Below, piece after piece: positions 21,156 through 28,965 of a stretch of DNA of 64,000 nt. Position 1 is the stretch's first letter, and each line of letters begins with the position of its first letter. The notes below the pieces were generated by a model. It was not told the origin of the DNA, did no database searches, and worked only from the letters and a program-made list of their open reading frames with translations. Origin of the DNA: Piscirickettsiaceae bacterium (GTDB lineage Bacteria > Pseudomonadota > Gammaproteobacteria > Nitrosococcales > Methylophagaceae); NCBI GenBank assembly GCA_024685975.1, contig JAIBDZ010000004.1:54052-118051 (forward strand), read 5' to 3'. Both the position numbers and the translations under genes were made by a program.

Positions 21156-22652
21156 GTGAACAAGACATCTAAATTAGTACTCGTTTCGATGCTGGCTGCG
21201 ATATACAATGCACCCACCATGGCGACAGAGTGTATTTCAGCTGGTACCAGTGACTCACCAACATTACTCTGTAATGCTGCAGACAATAATAACATTGATG
21301 ATAACCGTGATAATTTAGCTATCACTATTGAAAACGGTGCACAGCTTGTCGATAACAACGACCGCCCAATTCAATTGGAAGGGGCAAACCAATCCATTCA
21401 TAACCGTGGACTTGTCGAGAGCGGTTCTGACGATGCTATTCGTGGTAAAGGCGTTAACCTCAGTATTGATAACTCAGGCACAATTCGTGGTGGCGATCGT
21501 GGTATTCGACTACAAGACGATGCTGACAATTTCACATTAATTAATCGTGAAACGGGGCATATCTCTGCTGAAAATCAAGCCGTCAGACTAGATAACGATG
21601 CTGAACTAGAAAATGCACATATCACCAATTATGGCTTAATCGAAAGTGCTAATGGCCGTGCTATTCAAAGTCGTGGTCCCGGCACAACGGTGATTAATTA
21701 CGGTACATTACGTGGTAATGAAGAAGTTATTGAGGCACGTGAAGGCACTACGCTTGAAAATCACGGCACTATTGCTTTAAATGGTTTATCTTGGAATTCC
21801 ACTACAAAAACGTGGACAAACAGTGGTGCGACTGATGACGAAGATGGTGTTCAATTTGCCAGCGGAACAGCAGACAACTATGGCGTTATCCTAGGTAGTG
21901 ATGATGGCATCGATATTGATGAAGGCACAGTGCATAATCATGCAACAGGTGTGATTGTCTCTTCTGGAACGGCAGCCGATTCTCTCGTTGGTGGTAACGG
22001 TATCGACATCGACTCACTCTTTGAGCCAACTATCGGCAGCGTTCGTCCAGCAGGCGATCTGACTATCATCAATGAAGGTTATATCGAAGGCGTTAATGCC
22101 ATTGGGGCAGATGTGGCCAGCACTTCCAATGTCGTTGTCACGAACAGCGGTACCTTAGTCGGTCGTTCTGGTACAGCCATCGCATTTGCACCAAATCAAG
22201 GTGATAGCAAACTCATCTTAACAGGTAACAGTAATGTGATGGGCGATGTCCTGTTTGGCAGTGGTGATGACATGGTCGTCTTTGACGGGCTGACAAAATC
22301 ATCAGGTTTGTTGAGTACAGGGATTTTTGATGGCAGTGATGGCAACAACAGTATTTTGTTCAAAGACTTTTCATTAGCTGATATTTTCTCATTCGAAATA
22401 GCTAATGCGCTCGTTTATCTCTCGTTAGGAGAAAATAGTGGTGAACTATTATCAGGTACGTTTGCCAATTTCTCATCTTGGACCTTTGGCACTGAAGGTA
22501 CTTTTTCTAGCAAATATCTAGCGAGTCAGTTTTCTAATCCCAGCCCTGTTCCATTACCAGCAGCATTACCATTATTTGCTTTTGGATTGATGAGCTTATT
22601 GGCTGGTCGGACACGTTTATTAAATCGTCGTAACGGTGCCAACGTAGTGTAG
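21156..22652 (+). CDS. PEP-CTERM-type exported beta-solenoid protein
   Basis: This 498-residue protein starts at GTG after AGGAG. A signal peptide ends near residue 23 (ATMATEC). The body is a repeat of roughly 20 residues with the pattern I-N-x-G-x-I/L (IHNRGLVESG, IDNSGTIRGG, ITNYGLIESA, VTNSGTLVGR), typical of right-handed beta-helices in adhesins and autotransporters. The tail has VPLPAALPLFAFGLMSLL followed by an Arg-rich end, which fits a PEP-CTERM sorting signal read by an exosortase. No exosortase lies in the window. A surface or matrix role is inferred. Confidence 0.8.
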   Translation: MNKTSKLVLVSMLAAIYNAPTMATECISAGTSDSPTLLCNAADNNNIDDNRDNLAITIENGAQLVDNNDRPIQLEGANQSIHNRGLVESGSDDAIRGKGVNLSIDNSGTIRGGDRGIRLQDDADNFTLINRETGHISAENQAVRLDNDAELENAHITNYGLIESANGRAIQSRGPGTTVINYGTLRGNEEVIEAREGTTLENHGTIALNGLSWNSTTKTWTNSGATDDEDGVQFASGTADNYGVILGSDDGIDIDEGTVHNHATGVIVSSGTAADSLVGGNGIDIDSLFEPTIGSVRPAGDLTIINEGYIEGVNAIGADVASTSNVVVTNSGTLVGRSGTAIAFAPNQGDSKLILTGNSNVMGDVLFGSGDDMVVFDGLTKSSGLLSTGIFDGSDGNNSILFKDFSLADIFSFEIANALVYLSLGENSGELLSGTFANFSSWTFGTEGTFSSKYLASQFSNPSPVPLPAALPLFAFGLMSLLAGRTRLLNRRNGANVV

Positions 22653-22695
22653 GTTGCCTATGGCATAAAAATAGCCGGTTGATTCAACGGCATAT

Positions 22696-22739
22696 AGAGC
22701 CAGTGCAAACATGCGATATTGTGTGTTTCCACTGGCTCT
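22696..22739 (+). terminator. Terminator-like hairpin after the PEP-CTERM gene
   Basis: AGAGCCAGTG at 22696-22705 pairs perfectly with CACTGGCTCT at 22730-22739, and AAAC/GTTT extend the stem after one mismatch. The following sequence AATTTATT is only a weak U tract, so termination is likely but not certain. Confidence 0.55.
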
Positions 22740-22899
22740 AATTTATTAAAAATGGCGATAGTTGTGATTAATAGACTGTATTTCTGCGGGCACTATTGTA
22801 TGCTTTGCACTTTGAGAATAATTAAACTTAACGTACGATAAATAACACACTTTCTGTTACGGATAATGAAAATACAAGGGATGACAAACAAGGATGGTT

Positions 22900-23151
22900 A
22901 TGATGTTAAAACAGCTATTTATATATACCATGCTGATGTTGATAGCACTTTCTTCAACGATGTCACAAGCAAACGAACAAGGCAGCTTACAGCAATGCCA
23001 GCATGTACAGGACCGGATTCAGTATTACACTAATATGAAAAGGGCGGGCGGATCAGCCAGTCAAATGACGTATTGGCATAAAAAACGGAATGAATATAAA
23101 GCAAGGTTTTCTGACTATCGCTGTAAAAAATATCGAAATAAGCTGAAATGA
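22900..23151 (+). CDS. Small exported protein of unknown function
   Basis: This small protein has about 83 residues. ATG codons occur at 22894, 22900 and 22903. The AAGG at 22890-22893 abuts the first, so 22900 or 22903 fits better. A hydrophobic signal peptide ends around SQANE. The mature part has two cysteines flanking a basic region with RRA-like MKRAGGSASQMTYWHKKR, a pattern I associate with small uncharacterised gammaproteobacterial proteins. The two cysteines could form one periplasmic disulfide. It stands alone, with no obvious operon partner. Confidence 0.65.
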   Translation: MMLKQLFIYTMLMLIALSSTMSQANEQGSLQQCQHVQDRIQYYTNMKRAGGSASQMTYWHKKRNEYKARFSDYRCKKYRNKLK

Positions 23152-23330
23152 CTTTTGATAAGGCTAAGATACAACAGTATAAATAAACAACATGGGCTTT
23201 TTGCGGCGTTAACGTGAAAATAGAAGGCGTTTGGTTTAATGTATGGTTTATCCTTTAAGTTAAATTTTGTAGCCGATGAGCGTGAGTCAGGTAAGCTTTG
23301 AAAATTTAATCACGAAATGTAATTAGCGAC

Positions 23331-23714
23331 ATGAAAACAGGCATAGCATTATTTGTAGCGGGTTCATTGTTTTCAGGAAGCTTATTTCAATTTGATCTTG
23401 GCCTTCCTAGCTTTCATGCTAATCAATCGCTCACGCAAAAAGCGAAAATTAAGAAAGCAAAATCTACAGTCCAGAAACAGAGAAACCAGCTATCAAGAAA
23501 AGCAGCTAAAAAGGCTGGCAAAAAAGCGGCAGGCGCTTTAATCCCTTTCGTAGGTAGTGTGGTGACACTTAGCCTAGCAGCTGAAGATTACTGTGATGAT
23601 CTGGAGCAGATTATTGAGTTGCAAAATATCTTAGAGAATACTAACGAAAGTTATAACGTTGAAGCCTGCATAGCAGAGGCGAAATCATGGATAAGCTCCA
23701 ATATCAATGAGTAA
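23331..23714 (+). CDS. Hypothetical exported or membrane-active protein
   Basis: I do not recognise this 127-residue protein. It begins with a hydrophobic segment (residues 4-20) that may be a signal peptide, followed by a strongly basic Lys/Arg stretch (KAKIKKAKSTVQKQR). A small-residue hydrophobic segment, AAGALIPFVGSVVTLSLAA, is then followed by an acidic helix and a C-terminal Cys. A basic stretch followed by an Ala/Gly hydrophobic helix resembles membrane-inserting segments near polymorphic toxin domains, but no toxin domain or immunity gene is visible. No strong ribosome-binding site was seen. Confidence 0.55.
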   Translation: MKTGIALFVAGSLFSGSLFQFDLGLPSFHANQSLTQKAKIKKAKSTVQKQRNQLSRKAAKKAGKKAAGALIPFVGSVVTLSLAAEDYCDDLEQIIELQNILENTNESYNVEACIAEAKSWISSNINE

Positions 23715-23952
23715 ATCAAGTCATGAGTACGTATTTTAAATACCTCATCAATGAATGTGGGTAAATGTGCACCATGGCAATCCGTGACATAGCCAAATAT
23801 GTATTTTAGTGTCCTTAGGAGAAAATAAATAAGGTCTCAGGTATACTCTGTTCACCAATTTATCGTTGATAACGAACCATTATATGCCACTGGGTTAAGT
23901 CTCTGTTTACCGACCATGCTGGCTAAATTTAAAAGAGAGTGAATCAGTTAAT

Positions 23953-24138
23953 ATGAGTGAAAATAGTAGAAGCGTATCCGATAAAGCTATTGAGGTTGAA
24001 GAATCATGTTGTACTGATACCAGTTGTTGCCCACCTAAAGCTCCTATTGTCAGAACAACGCCTAAAGTTGGGCGTAACGATCCTTGTATTTGCGGTAATG
24101 GTCGTAAGTATAAAAAGTGTTGTGGTAAAAACGCGTAA
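23953..24138 (+). CDS. Stand-alone SEC-C zinc-motif protein
   Basis: This 61-residue protein ends with [18 protein letters not shown], a SEC-C motif almost identical to the C-terminus of SecA in the same window ([18 protein letters not shown]). The motif binds one zinc through CxC and CC/CH-type ligands. The N-terminal part carries an additional cysteine cluster, CCTDTSCC, which could bind a second metal. Function is unknown. Possible roles are metal handling or SecB/ribosome contacts by analogy with SecA. An AGAGAG sequence lies about 12 bases before the ATG. Confidence 0.75.
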   Translation: MSENSRSVSDKAIEVEESCCTDTSCCPPKAPIVRTTPKVGRNDPCICGNGRKYKKCCGKNA

Positions 24139-24156
24139 AGTTATTGAGCTTTATAT

Positions 24157-24457
24157 TCAGTAATAAAGGCTAATGGCTATACCTGAGAGGTATAAACCAA
24201 ACCCAAAAATACCATGGTTGATAAAGCTATGTAATCTAGTTGCATTGGGTTTTGGGGTGCGAGACGCCGCTATGCCTGCACCCATGGCGGGTTGCATCAT
24301 GACAAAATCGCCCTTGAGGCATATAAGCTACCCAGCGTCCAACTAGGCCCCAATTTGTCGATGGGATGTTAAATAGTTGCTTCCTGACGAGGTTCCACAA
24401 ATCCATTATTGCCGTGGCCCCAATACCGATAATCAGTATAAAAATGAGTGTATCCAC
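24157..24457 (-). pseudogene. DUF2938 membrane protein, internally deleted and frameshifted
   Basis: Reading leftwards from GTG 24457 (preceded by GGAG) gives the DUF2938 N-terminus: IIGIGATAIMDLWNLVRKQ and a GRWVAYMPQGRF stretch. The frame then fails. In the next frame the family's C-terminus appears, QPAMGAGIAASRTPKPN and then IFGFGLYLSGIAI, ending at TGA 24157-24159. The middle of the domain, several tens of residues, is missing. The longest intact frame (ending 24236, 91 aa if begun at 24511) is therefore a remnant. Loss of the core makes function unlikely. Confidence 0.8.
24293..24303. repeat. Probable deletion junction in the DUF2938 pseudogene
   Basis: On the minus strand GTCATGATGCA is read in one frame as part of F-x-H-D-A (end of the retained N-terminal block) and in the next as V-M-M-Q-P (start of the retained C-terminal block). 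One copy serving both blocks is what recombination between two direct repeats would leave. This is inference from family memory. Confidence 0.5.
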
Positions 24458-24496
24458 CGGTTTCTCCGTTGTTTGTTTTAGTTGTTGACTGCTGCT

Positions 24497-24527
24497 ATCG
24501 TACAACTTCAAGTCAACTTGAGGTCAA
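24497..24527 (-). promoter_or_regulatory. MerR-type promoter/operator with 19-bp spacer
   Basis: On the minus strand TTGACC (24527-24522) and TACGAT (24502-24497) are 19 bp apart. The spacer is overlapped by the near-perfect dyad at 24505-24524 (ACTTCAAGTC/AACTTGAGGT). An elongated spacer with an embedded dyad is the hallmark of MerR-family activation, and the dyad closely resembles the CCTCAAGT...ACTTGAGG boxes of this family. It fires towards the DUF2938 pseudogene and overlaps the region before the MerR gene, so the regulator may also control itself. Confidence 0.75.
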
Positions 24528-24536
24528 GGGTGTTTT

Positions 24537-24986
24537 ATGGATATTTCTGAAGTCGCCAAGCAATCTGGCGTACCTGCATCGACATTACGTTTTTATGAAG
24601 AGAAGGGCTTAATTAAATCAATTGGTCGTCAAGGCTTACGTCGTGTTTTTGATAACAATATTATTGAGCGATTGTCGTTGATTGCATTGGGACGTGCTGC
24701 GGGGGTTTCACTTGATGAAATGGCGAGCATGTTGGGAGCGGGAGATAGTCCTAATATTGACCGAGACTTGTTGGTGAAAAAAGCCAATGAGTTAGATAAC
24801 ACGATACAAAAATTGATAGCAATGCGTGATGGCCTTCAGCATGCTGCTACATGTTCAGCACCTAGTCATATGGAATGTCCGAGATTTCGTCGCTTTATGA
24901 GCTTGGCTGCATCGAACGTGATAAAGGGGCATAGTTCGGCTAAAATAACGAAACGTCGTCATTTGGGCAAAGCTTTGAAGCGATGA
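24537..24986 (+). CDS. MerR family transcriptional regulator
   Basis: This 149-residue protein is a dimeric DNA-binding regulator. The N-terminal winged helix reads ISEVAKQSGVPASTLRFYEEKGLI, followed by the second helix-turn-helix and a dimerisation helix around residues 80-105. The C-terminal part has CSAPSHMECPRF, with two cysteines that could be a ligand or redox site. It lacks the four-cysteine iron-sulfur pattern of SoxR. It is divergent from the DUF2938 remnant and shares its operator. The CAAGGG ribosome-binding sequence overlaps the operator region. Confidence 0.9.
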   Translation: MDISEVAKQSGVPASTLRFYEEKGLIKSIGRQGLRRVFDNNIIERLSLIALGRAAGVSLDEMASMLGAGDSPNIDRDLLVKKANELDNTIQKLIAMRDGLQHAATCSAPSHMECPRFRRFMSLAASNVIKGHSSAKITKRRHLGKALKR

Positions 24987-25024
24987 CAATAAGACGATGC
25001 TTATTAATATAGGGAGACTAAGCC

Positions 25025-25399
25025 ATGTTAGCAGTTGAACTAGATAAGATTGAAGGAATTGTGACTTTAAAGCCTGATGGCGAATTGTTGAAAAAAGACT
25101 TTGTTGCTGCTACTAAAATAATTGATCCTTTCATTGATAGAATTGGCGGGTTAAAAGGCCTTTTAATCCATGTCGAGTCCTTCCCTAGTTGGGATTCTTT
25201 TGCATCATTAATTGCACACTTACAGTTTATTAAAGAGCATCACAATAAAGTGTCTCGCGTAGCGATTGTGACAAATTCAGTGATCGGTAACTTTGCTGAG
25301 AATATCGCCAATCATTTTCTCAGTGCAGAGATCAAGAAATTTCAGTTTGATGAGCTGCAAAACGCCCGAGACTGGTTGCTCAGTTCTGACGTTACATAA
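25025..25399 (+). CDS. SpoIIAA-like (STAS/SEC14-type) protein
   Basis: This 124-residue soluble protein matches the SpoIIAA-like family (pfam11964 type). Features are the early IVTLKPDGELLKKDF strand-helix, LKGLLIHVESFPSWDSF in the middle and VAIVTNSVIGNF before the final helix. The family has an alpha/beta STAS-like fold, and a lipid or small-molecule binding role has been suggested but is not settled. GGGAGA precedes the ATG. It follows the MerR gene by 38 bases on the same strand and could be co-transcribed. Confidence 0.8.
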   Translation: MLAVELDKIEGIVTLKPDGELLKKDFVAATKIIDPFIDRIGGLKGLLIHVESFPSWDSFASLIAHLQFIKEHHNKVSRVAIVTNSVIGNFAENIANHFLSAEIKKFQFDELQNARDWLLSSDVT

Positions 25400-25448
25400 T
25401 TTGAGATATTGATACGATATTGTCGTTTTTATCAAGGAAGGTAGAACA

Positions 25449-25736
25449 GTGAACAAGATGATTATTATTCTGATAGCTATCGGTATATGGCAGTTTTATT
25501 TTAACAACGGCAGTATAAATGAAGTAGCGGAAATCAAGCGTGCAACGCCACAACAATTAAGCGCTGCAAAGAATATTTCTCAACCTAAAAACACCTATCA
25601 ATGTGACGGTAGGCAACATTGTTCTCAAATGCGCTCGTATGAAGAAGCAAAGTATTTTCTGCAACATTGCCCTAATACAAAAATGGATGGTGACCATGAT
25701 GGTATTCCGTGCGAAAGGCAGTTTCAACGATGGTGA
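25449..25736 (+). CDS. Excalibur-domain exported protein
   Basis: This 95-residue protein uses a GTG start after AAGGAAGG. An N-terminal hydrophobic segment (MIIILIAIGIWQFYF) acts as a signal or membrane anchor. The C-terminal half is an excalibur-type domain: two early cysteines, EEAKYFLQHCP, then the calcium-binding-like loop DGDHDGIPCE. Excalibur domains are extracytoplasmic and thought to bind calcium through the DxDxDGxxCE loop. The cysteines are probably paired in disulfides. The biological role is unknown. Confidence 0.82.
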   Translation: MNKMIIILIAIGIWQFYFNNGSINEVAEIKRATPQQLSAAKNISQPKNTYQCDGRQHCSQMRSYEEAKYFLQHCPNTKMDGDHDGIPCERQFQRW

Positions 25737-25853
25737 TGCTTCTAACGAATTTACGGTATGGTGAATAAATACGCATAAGCGTTCGGTCATGTTATCGTTA
25801 AATGAGTACATCAGGATCTGATGTCATCACCAAAAATATGGAGGTGTTCAATC

Positions 25854-26129
25854 ATGAAATCATTACCTAATAATGTGACTCCCTATAAGCGAACCCCAGA
25901 ATTTGATGAATCAACAATTCCTAAAGGGTTATTGCATGAACATCAAACAAAAGCAGCGGTATGGGGCAAGATCGTCGTATTAGATGGCGAACTGCAATAC
26001 ACAATTAATGAACCAGAAGAAGAGCAGATTATTCTCAATCAGGATAGTGTAGGCATTGTCGAGCCGACGATACGCCATGAAGTGAAGCCATTAGGTAAAG
26101 TCCGGTTTTATGTCGAGTTTTATCGTTAA
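25854..26129 (+). CDS. DUF1971 (YeaR/TehB N-terminal-like) protein
   Basis: This 91-residue protein starts at ATG 25854, nine bases after GGAGG. An in-frame upstream ATG at 25821 lacks such a site. The sequence fits the DUF1971 single-domain cupin-like fold: PYKRTPEFDESTIPKGLL, HQTKAAVWGKIVV, and a C-terminal PTIRHEVKP. E. coli YeaR, a member, is induced by nitrate and nitric oxide. The biochemical role is not settled. The lipocalin gene follows after 16 bases and is probably in the same operon. Confidence 0.85.
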   Translation: MKSLPNNVTPYKRTPEFDESTIPKGLLHEHQTKAAVWGKIVVLDGELQYTINEPEEEQIILNQDSVGIVEPTIRHEVKPLGKVRFYVEFYR

Positions 26130-26145
26130 AGATTAGGAGGCTGTC

Positions 26146-26661
26146 ATGAGAAAGCTATGGTTGATAATGAGCATCGTCTTGCTCAATGGGTGTTTAGGCA
26201 TGCCAGAGTCGGTGAAACCAGTTGATGAGTTTGAGTTAGAAAAATACTTAGGGCAGTGGTATGAGGTCGCAAGATTAGATCATTCGTTTGAACGAGGCTT
26301 GACAAATATCTCGGCCGAATACAGCCTCAATGACGATGGCGGTGTGCGTGTTGTAAATCGTGGTTTTTCCATAGAAGAGAATGACTGGAAAGAGGCTGTG
26401 GGCAAAGCGTATTTTGTGAACTCAGCTTCAGAAGGGTATCTTAAAGTGTCCTTTTTCGGGCCTTTTTATGGTGCTTATGTTGTTTTTGAACTAGATAAAG
26501 AACATTACCAATATGCTTTTGTTTCTGGTCCCAACACCGATTATCTCTGGTTGTTATCAAGAACGAAGACAGTAGAACCTGAGGTGATGGACAAGTTTCT
26601 TGCGATGTCAAAAGCGCAGGGGTTTAATACAAATAAGCTGATTTATGTGACGCATGATTAA
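26146..26661 (+). CDS. blc: Outer membrane lipoprotein lipocalin Blc
   Basis: This 171-residue lipoprotein has a signal peptide ending in the lipobox LLNGC (Cys16). The lipocalin signature GQWYEVARLDHSFERG follows, then the YLWLLSRTKTV segment of the closing strand and a C-terminal helix. Blc binds fatty acids or lysophospholipids at the outer membrane. Residue +2 after Cys is Leu, which favours outer membrane sorting by the Lol system. A strong AGGAGG site precedes the ATG. Confidence 0.93.
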   Translation: MRKLWLIMSIVLLNGCLGMPESVKPVDEFELEKYLGQWYEVARLDHSFERGLTNISAEYSLNDDGGVRVVNRGFSIEENDWKEAVGKAYFVNSASEGYLKVSFFGPFYGAYVVFELDKEHYQYAFVSGPNTDYLWLLSRTKTVEPEVMDKFLAMSKAQGFNTNKLIYVTHD

Positions 26662-26727
26662 GCTTTTATACATCCCGCCTTCGTTGGATGATACCAGTGA
26701 TGACAGGTTTTATAAGGAAGGCAGATA

Positions 26728-27748
26728 ATGCTAAAACACGATAGCTTAGGCAGTATCCTGATGTTGGGTTTATTGACTTTAGTCGCATGCGATAAAGCGC
26801 CTGAAGCTGTTACTATGCACAAGACAACAGCAGGTATAGATGTCTCTTTTTAAAAAAGGGGCTTTTAGTCAAGAACCTGAGATTGTCGAGTGTGAAACGA
26901 TGGCAGGGACAAAGACGAGTTGTTACTTATTAAAAACTGCTGGTGGTCCTGCAGAGCGTGAGCCTGGTCCATTTTGTCCTAGGCATATATCTGATGGGCC
27001 AGAGATGGGCGGTGCTTGGTTTGATCAACAAGGATCAGGGCCATTAATTGATATTAGCGGTGAGTTTATTTTGAATTTAGCCGAATACTATAATGATCCT
27101 AACTGGAAATTATACGAGCCAGAAACAGGGAAAGTGCGGTATACCGCGACAAAGGCGGCGTGTTTAGGTGCAGCAAAACCTGATGTGGAAGAGCAATATA
27201 AACAAAACTGCATTGAGTGTGAGATGGCATATCTGGATGATGATTTTTCTCGGACTTATTTAACACCAACTACCCCGATTCCGGCGAAACAGACTGAACG
27301 GGTTCACACGATAGGTATTGCACTTGATGGCGCTGAATTATCAGGCCCCGCGCCGATTGACGCTATTCTTGGCAGTTATACGATTGCTGCATTTGATGAT
27401 TGCGGTGGTCATATCAATCAACATCAAGGTTATCACTACCACGCTGCAACAGGGTGTACAGATACGGCGGTGACAGATGATGGATATGCACCATTAATCG
27501 GTTATGCGCCAGATGGATATGGTATTTATGCAATGAGAGATGCAGAAGGGAAAGAAGCAGAATCATTGGATGAGTGCCGTGGAACAAGCGATGCTATTCG
27601 TGGTTATCATTATCGTGCAGCGAGCCCGAGCGAAAACATGATAATTGGTTGTCTTCACGGTGAAATTGTACAAGCAGTAGAGGTCCTCCAGGTGGCGGAC
27701 ATCCTCCTCACGGTGAGCCACCCGAGAGAGATTAAGGAGTCTACTTGA
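26728..27748 (+). pseudogene. YHYH-domain lipoprotein gene with two frameshifts
   Basis: ATG 26728 (after AAGGAAGG) opens a lipoprotein signal peptide with lipobox LVAC, but this frame stops at TAA 26851 in a run of five T and six A. The main frame (26840-27748) continues with the YHYH domain, including HQGYHYH and GYAPDGYGIY. Near 27675 a second shift occurs: a different frame reads RGPPGGGHPPHGEPPERD, ending at 27735, which looks like the genuine Pro/Gly-rich tail. Either two real indels or two sequencing errors would explain this. YHYH proteins are exported and of unknown function. Confidence 0.72.
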
Positions 27749-27751
27749 GTC

Positions 27752-28036
27752 ATGTTGACACCTAGACTAGATAAAACATTATGGCTGTTTGGTTTTGCCG
27801 TTGTATCTGCGTTTTCCAGTTATGCATATGGGCATTCAGGGGCGTTGAATCAAGCCGCTTTGGATGTCTGTCAGGATAAAGCAAGGTCTGATGCGTGCCA
27901 GTATCAAGGACATCATCATGATGTTTATATAGGGACGTGCCAGTACATTTCTGATGAAGATTTGATGTGTGTTAGAAATAAACCGATTCAAATCATTCAA
28001 CCTGAAAAGCATGATCATGCCCACCCAACCCATTAA
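27752..28036 (+). CDS. Small His-rich exported protein associated with YHYH protein
   Basis: This 94-residue protein has a signal peptide ending near SYAYG. The mature part has four cysteines (VCQDK, DACQY, GTCQY, LMCVRN) and the motif [13 protein letters not shown], and it ends in an HDHAHPTH tail. The spacing of Cys and His suggests a disulfide-stabilised or metal-binding periplasmic peptide. I recall similar proteins beside YHYH genes but know no function. It begins 17 bases after the ancestral end of the YHYH gene with an AAGGAG site, so the two are likely one operon. Confidence 0.72.
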   Translation: MLTPRLDKTLWLFGFAVVSAFSSYAYGHSGALNQAALDVCQDKARSDACQYQGHHHDVYIGTCQYISDEDLMCVRNKPIQIIQPEKHDHAHPTH

Positions 28037-28116
28037 GTTCATTGCAGCGTCGTAACAATGTGAACTTTATCTGTTTGATACCGGTCGATAATGGACAACT
28101 TTTTAGAGGAAAAAGG

Positions 28117-28935
28117 ATGCGTCTTACAGCAAAATACCCATTAATGACGATAGCACTAATACTGTTTTCAAGTCAGATACACGCGGTGGAAATTGTGCCT
28201 GTTGAAGAAGTGGAATGGGGGTATTTAAATCCAGCACGAGGGGATAAAGGGCCGAGCGCCGCTGATTTATGGGGCGATAGAACCCAAGATACAGCCTCAG
28301 GTATTTTGCTTCAGTTTCCTAAAGGGTTTTCGTCTCCGCCACATATTCATAATATTACTTATCGCGGCGTTGTGATTGAAGGTGCTTTACATAATGACGA
28401 TCCCAATGCCGAAAAAATGTGGTTACCAGCAGGATCTTATTGGTCACAACCTGCAGGCGAAGCGCACATTACCGCCGCAAATGGACAGAAGAATATCGCC
28501 TATATTGAAATAGATACAGGCCCTTATCTTGTTCAACCGACCAAGCTGGCTTTTGATAATGGCGAGCGTCCAGTTAATTTGGATAAATCAAACCTTGTTT
28601 GGCTTGGCGAATCTGATGTCGAGATGGTCGAGCAAACAGAGGCGAAAGTCGCTTATTTATGGGGCAAAACTGAAAAAGGGCAATTACGAGGTGCAATGAT
28701 AACGTTGCCAGCAGGCTTTGATGGCAACATTAATGCTGATGGCGAGATTTTTAAAGCTGTCGTCGTCAAAGGTTCTGTTCAATATCATGCTGAAGAGGGT
28801 GATAAGGCACTGGCTGCGGGCAGTTATTTCGGTTCAGAAGGTGAGAGTCACCATGCTTTTTCTTCTGATCCAGAGCAGGTAACCATGTTATATATCAGAA
28901 GCAGTGATCGGTTTGATATTATCTCTGACGAATAA
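28117..28935 (+). CDS. DUF4437 bicupin exported protein
   Basis: This 272-residue protein starts at ATG 28117 after AGAGGA. The frame is open 75 bases further upstream, but no good start is there. The signal peptide ends near QIHA. Two cupin repeats follow: the first has [18 protein letters not shown] and [11 protein letters not shown], the second [18 protein letters not shown] and GESHHAFSS. The first cupin keeps His ligands, while the second looks degenerate at one position. DUF4437 proteins have no established reaction. It is downstream of the YHYH pair. Confidence 0.82.
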   Translation: MRLTAKYPLMTIALILFSSQIHAVEIVPVEEVEWGYLNPARGDKGPSAADLWGDRTQDTASGILLQFPKGFSSPPHIHNITYRGVVIEGALHNDDPNAEKMWLPAGSYWSQPAGEAHITAANGQKNIAYIEIDTGPYLVQPTKLAFDNGERPVNLDKSNLVWLGESDVEMVEQTEAKVAYLWGKTEKGQLRGAMITLPAGFDGNINADGEIFKAVVVKGSVQYHAEEGDKALAAGSYFGSEGESHHAFSSDPEQVTMLYIRSSDRFDIISDE

Positions 28936-28965
28936 GGTTAAAATCGTCAGTTCTTGATTAAACTT

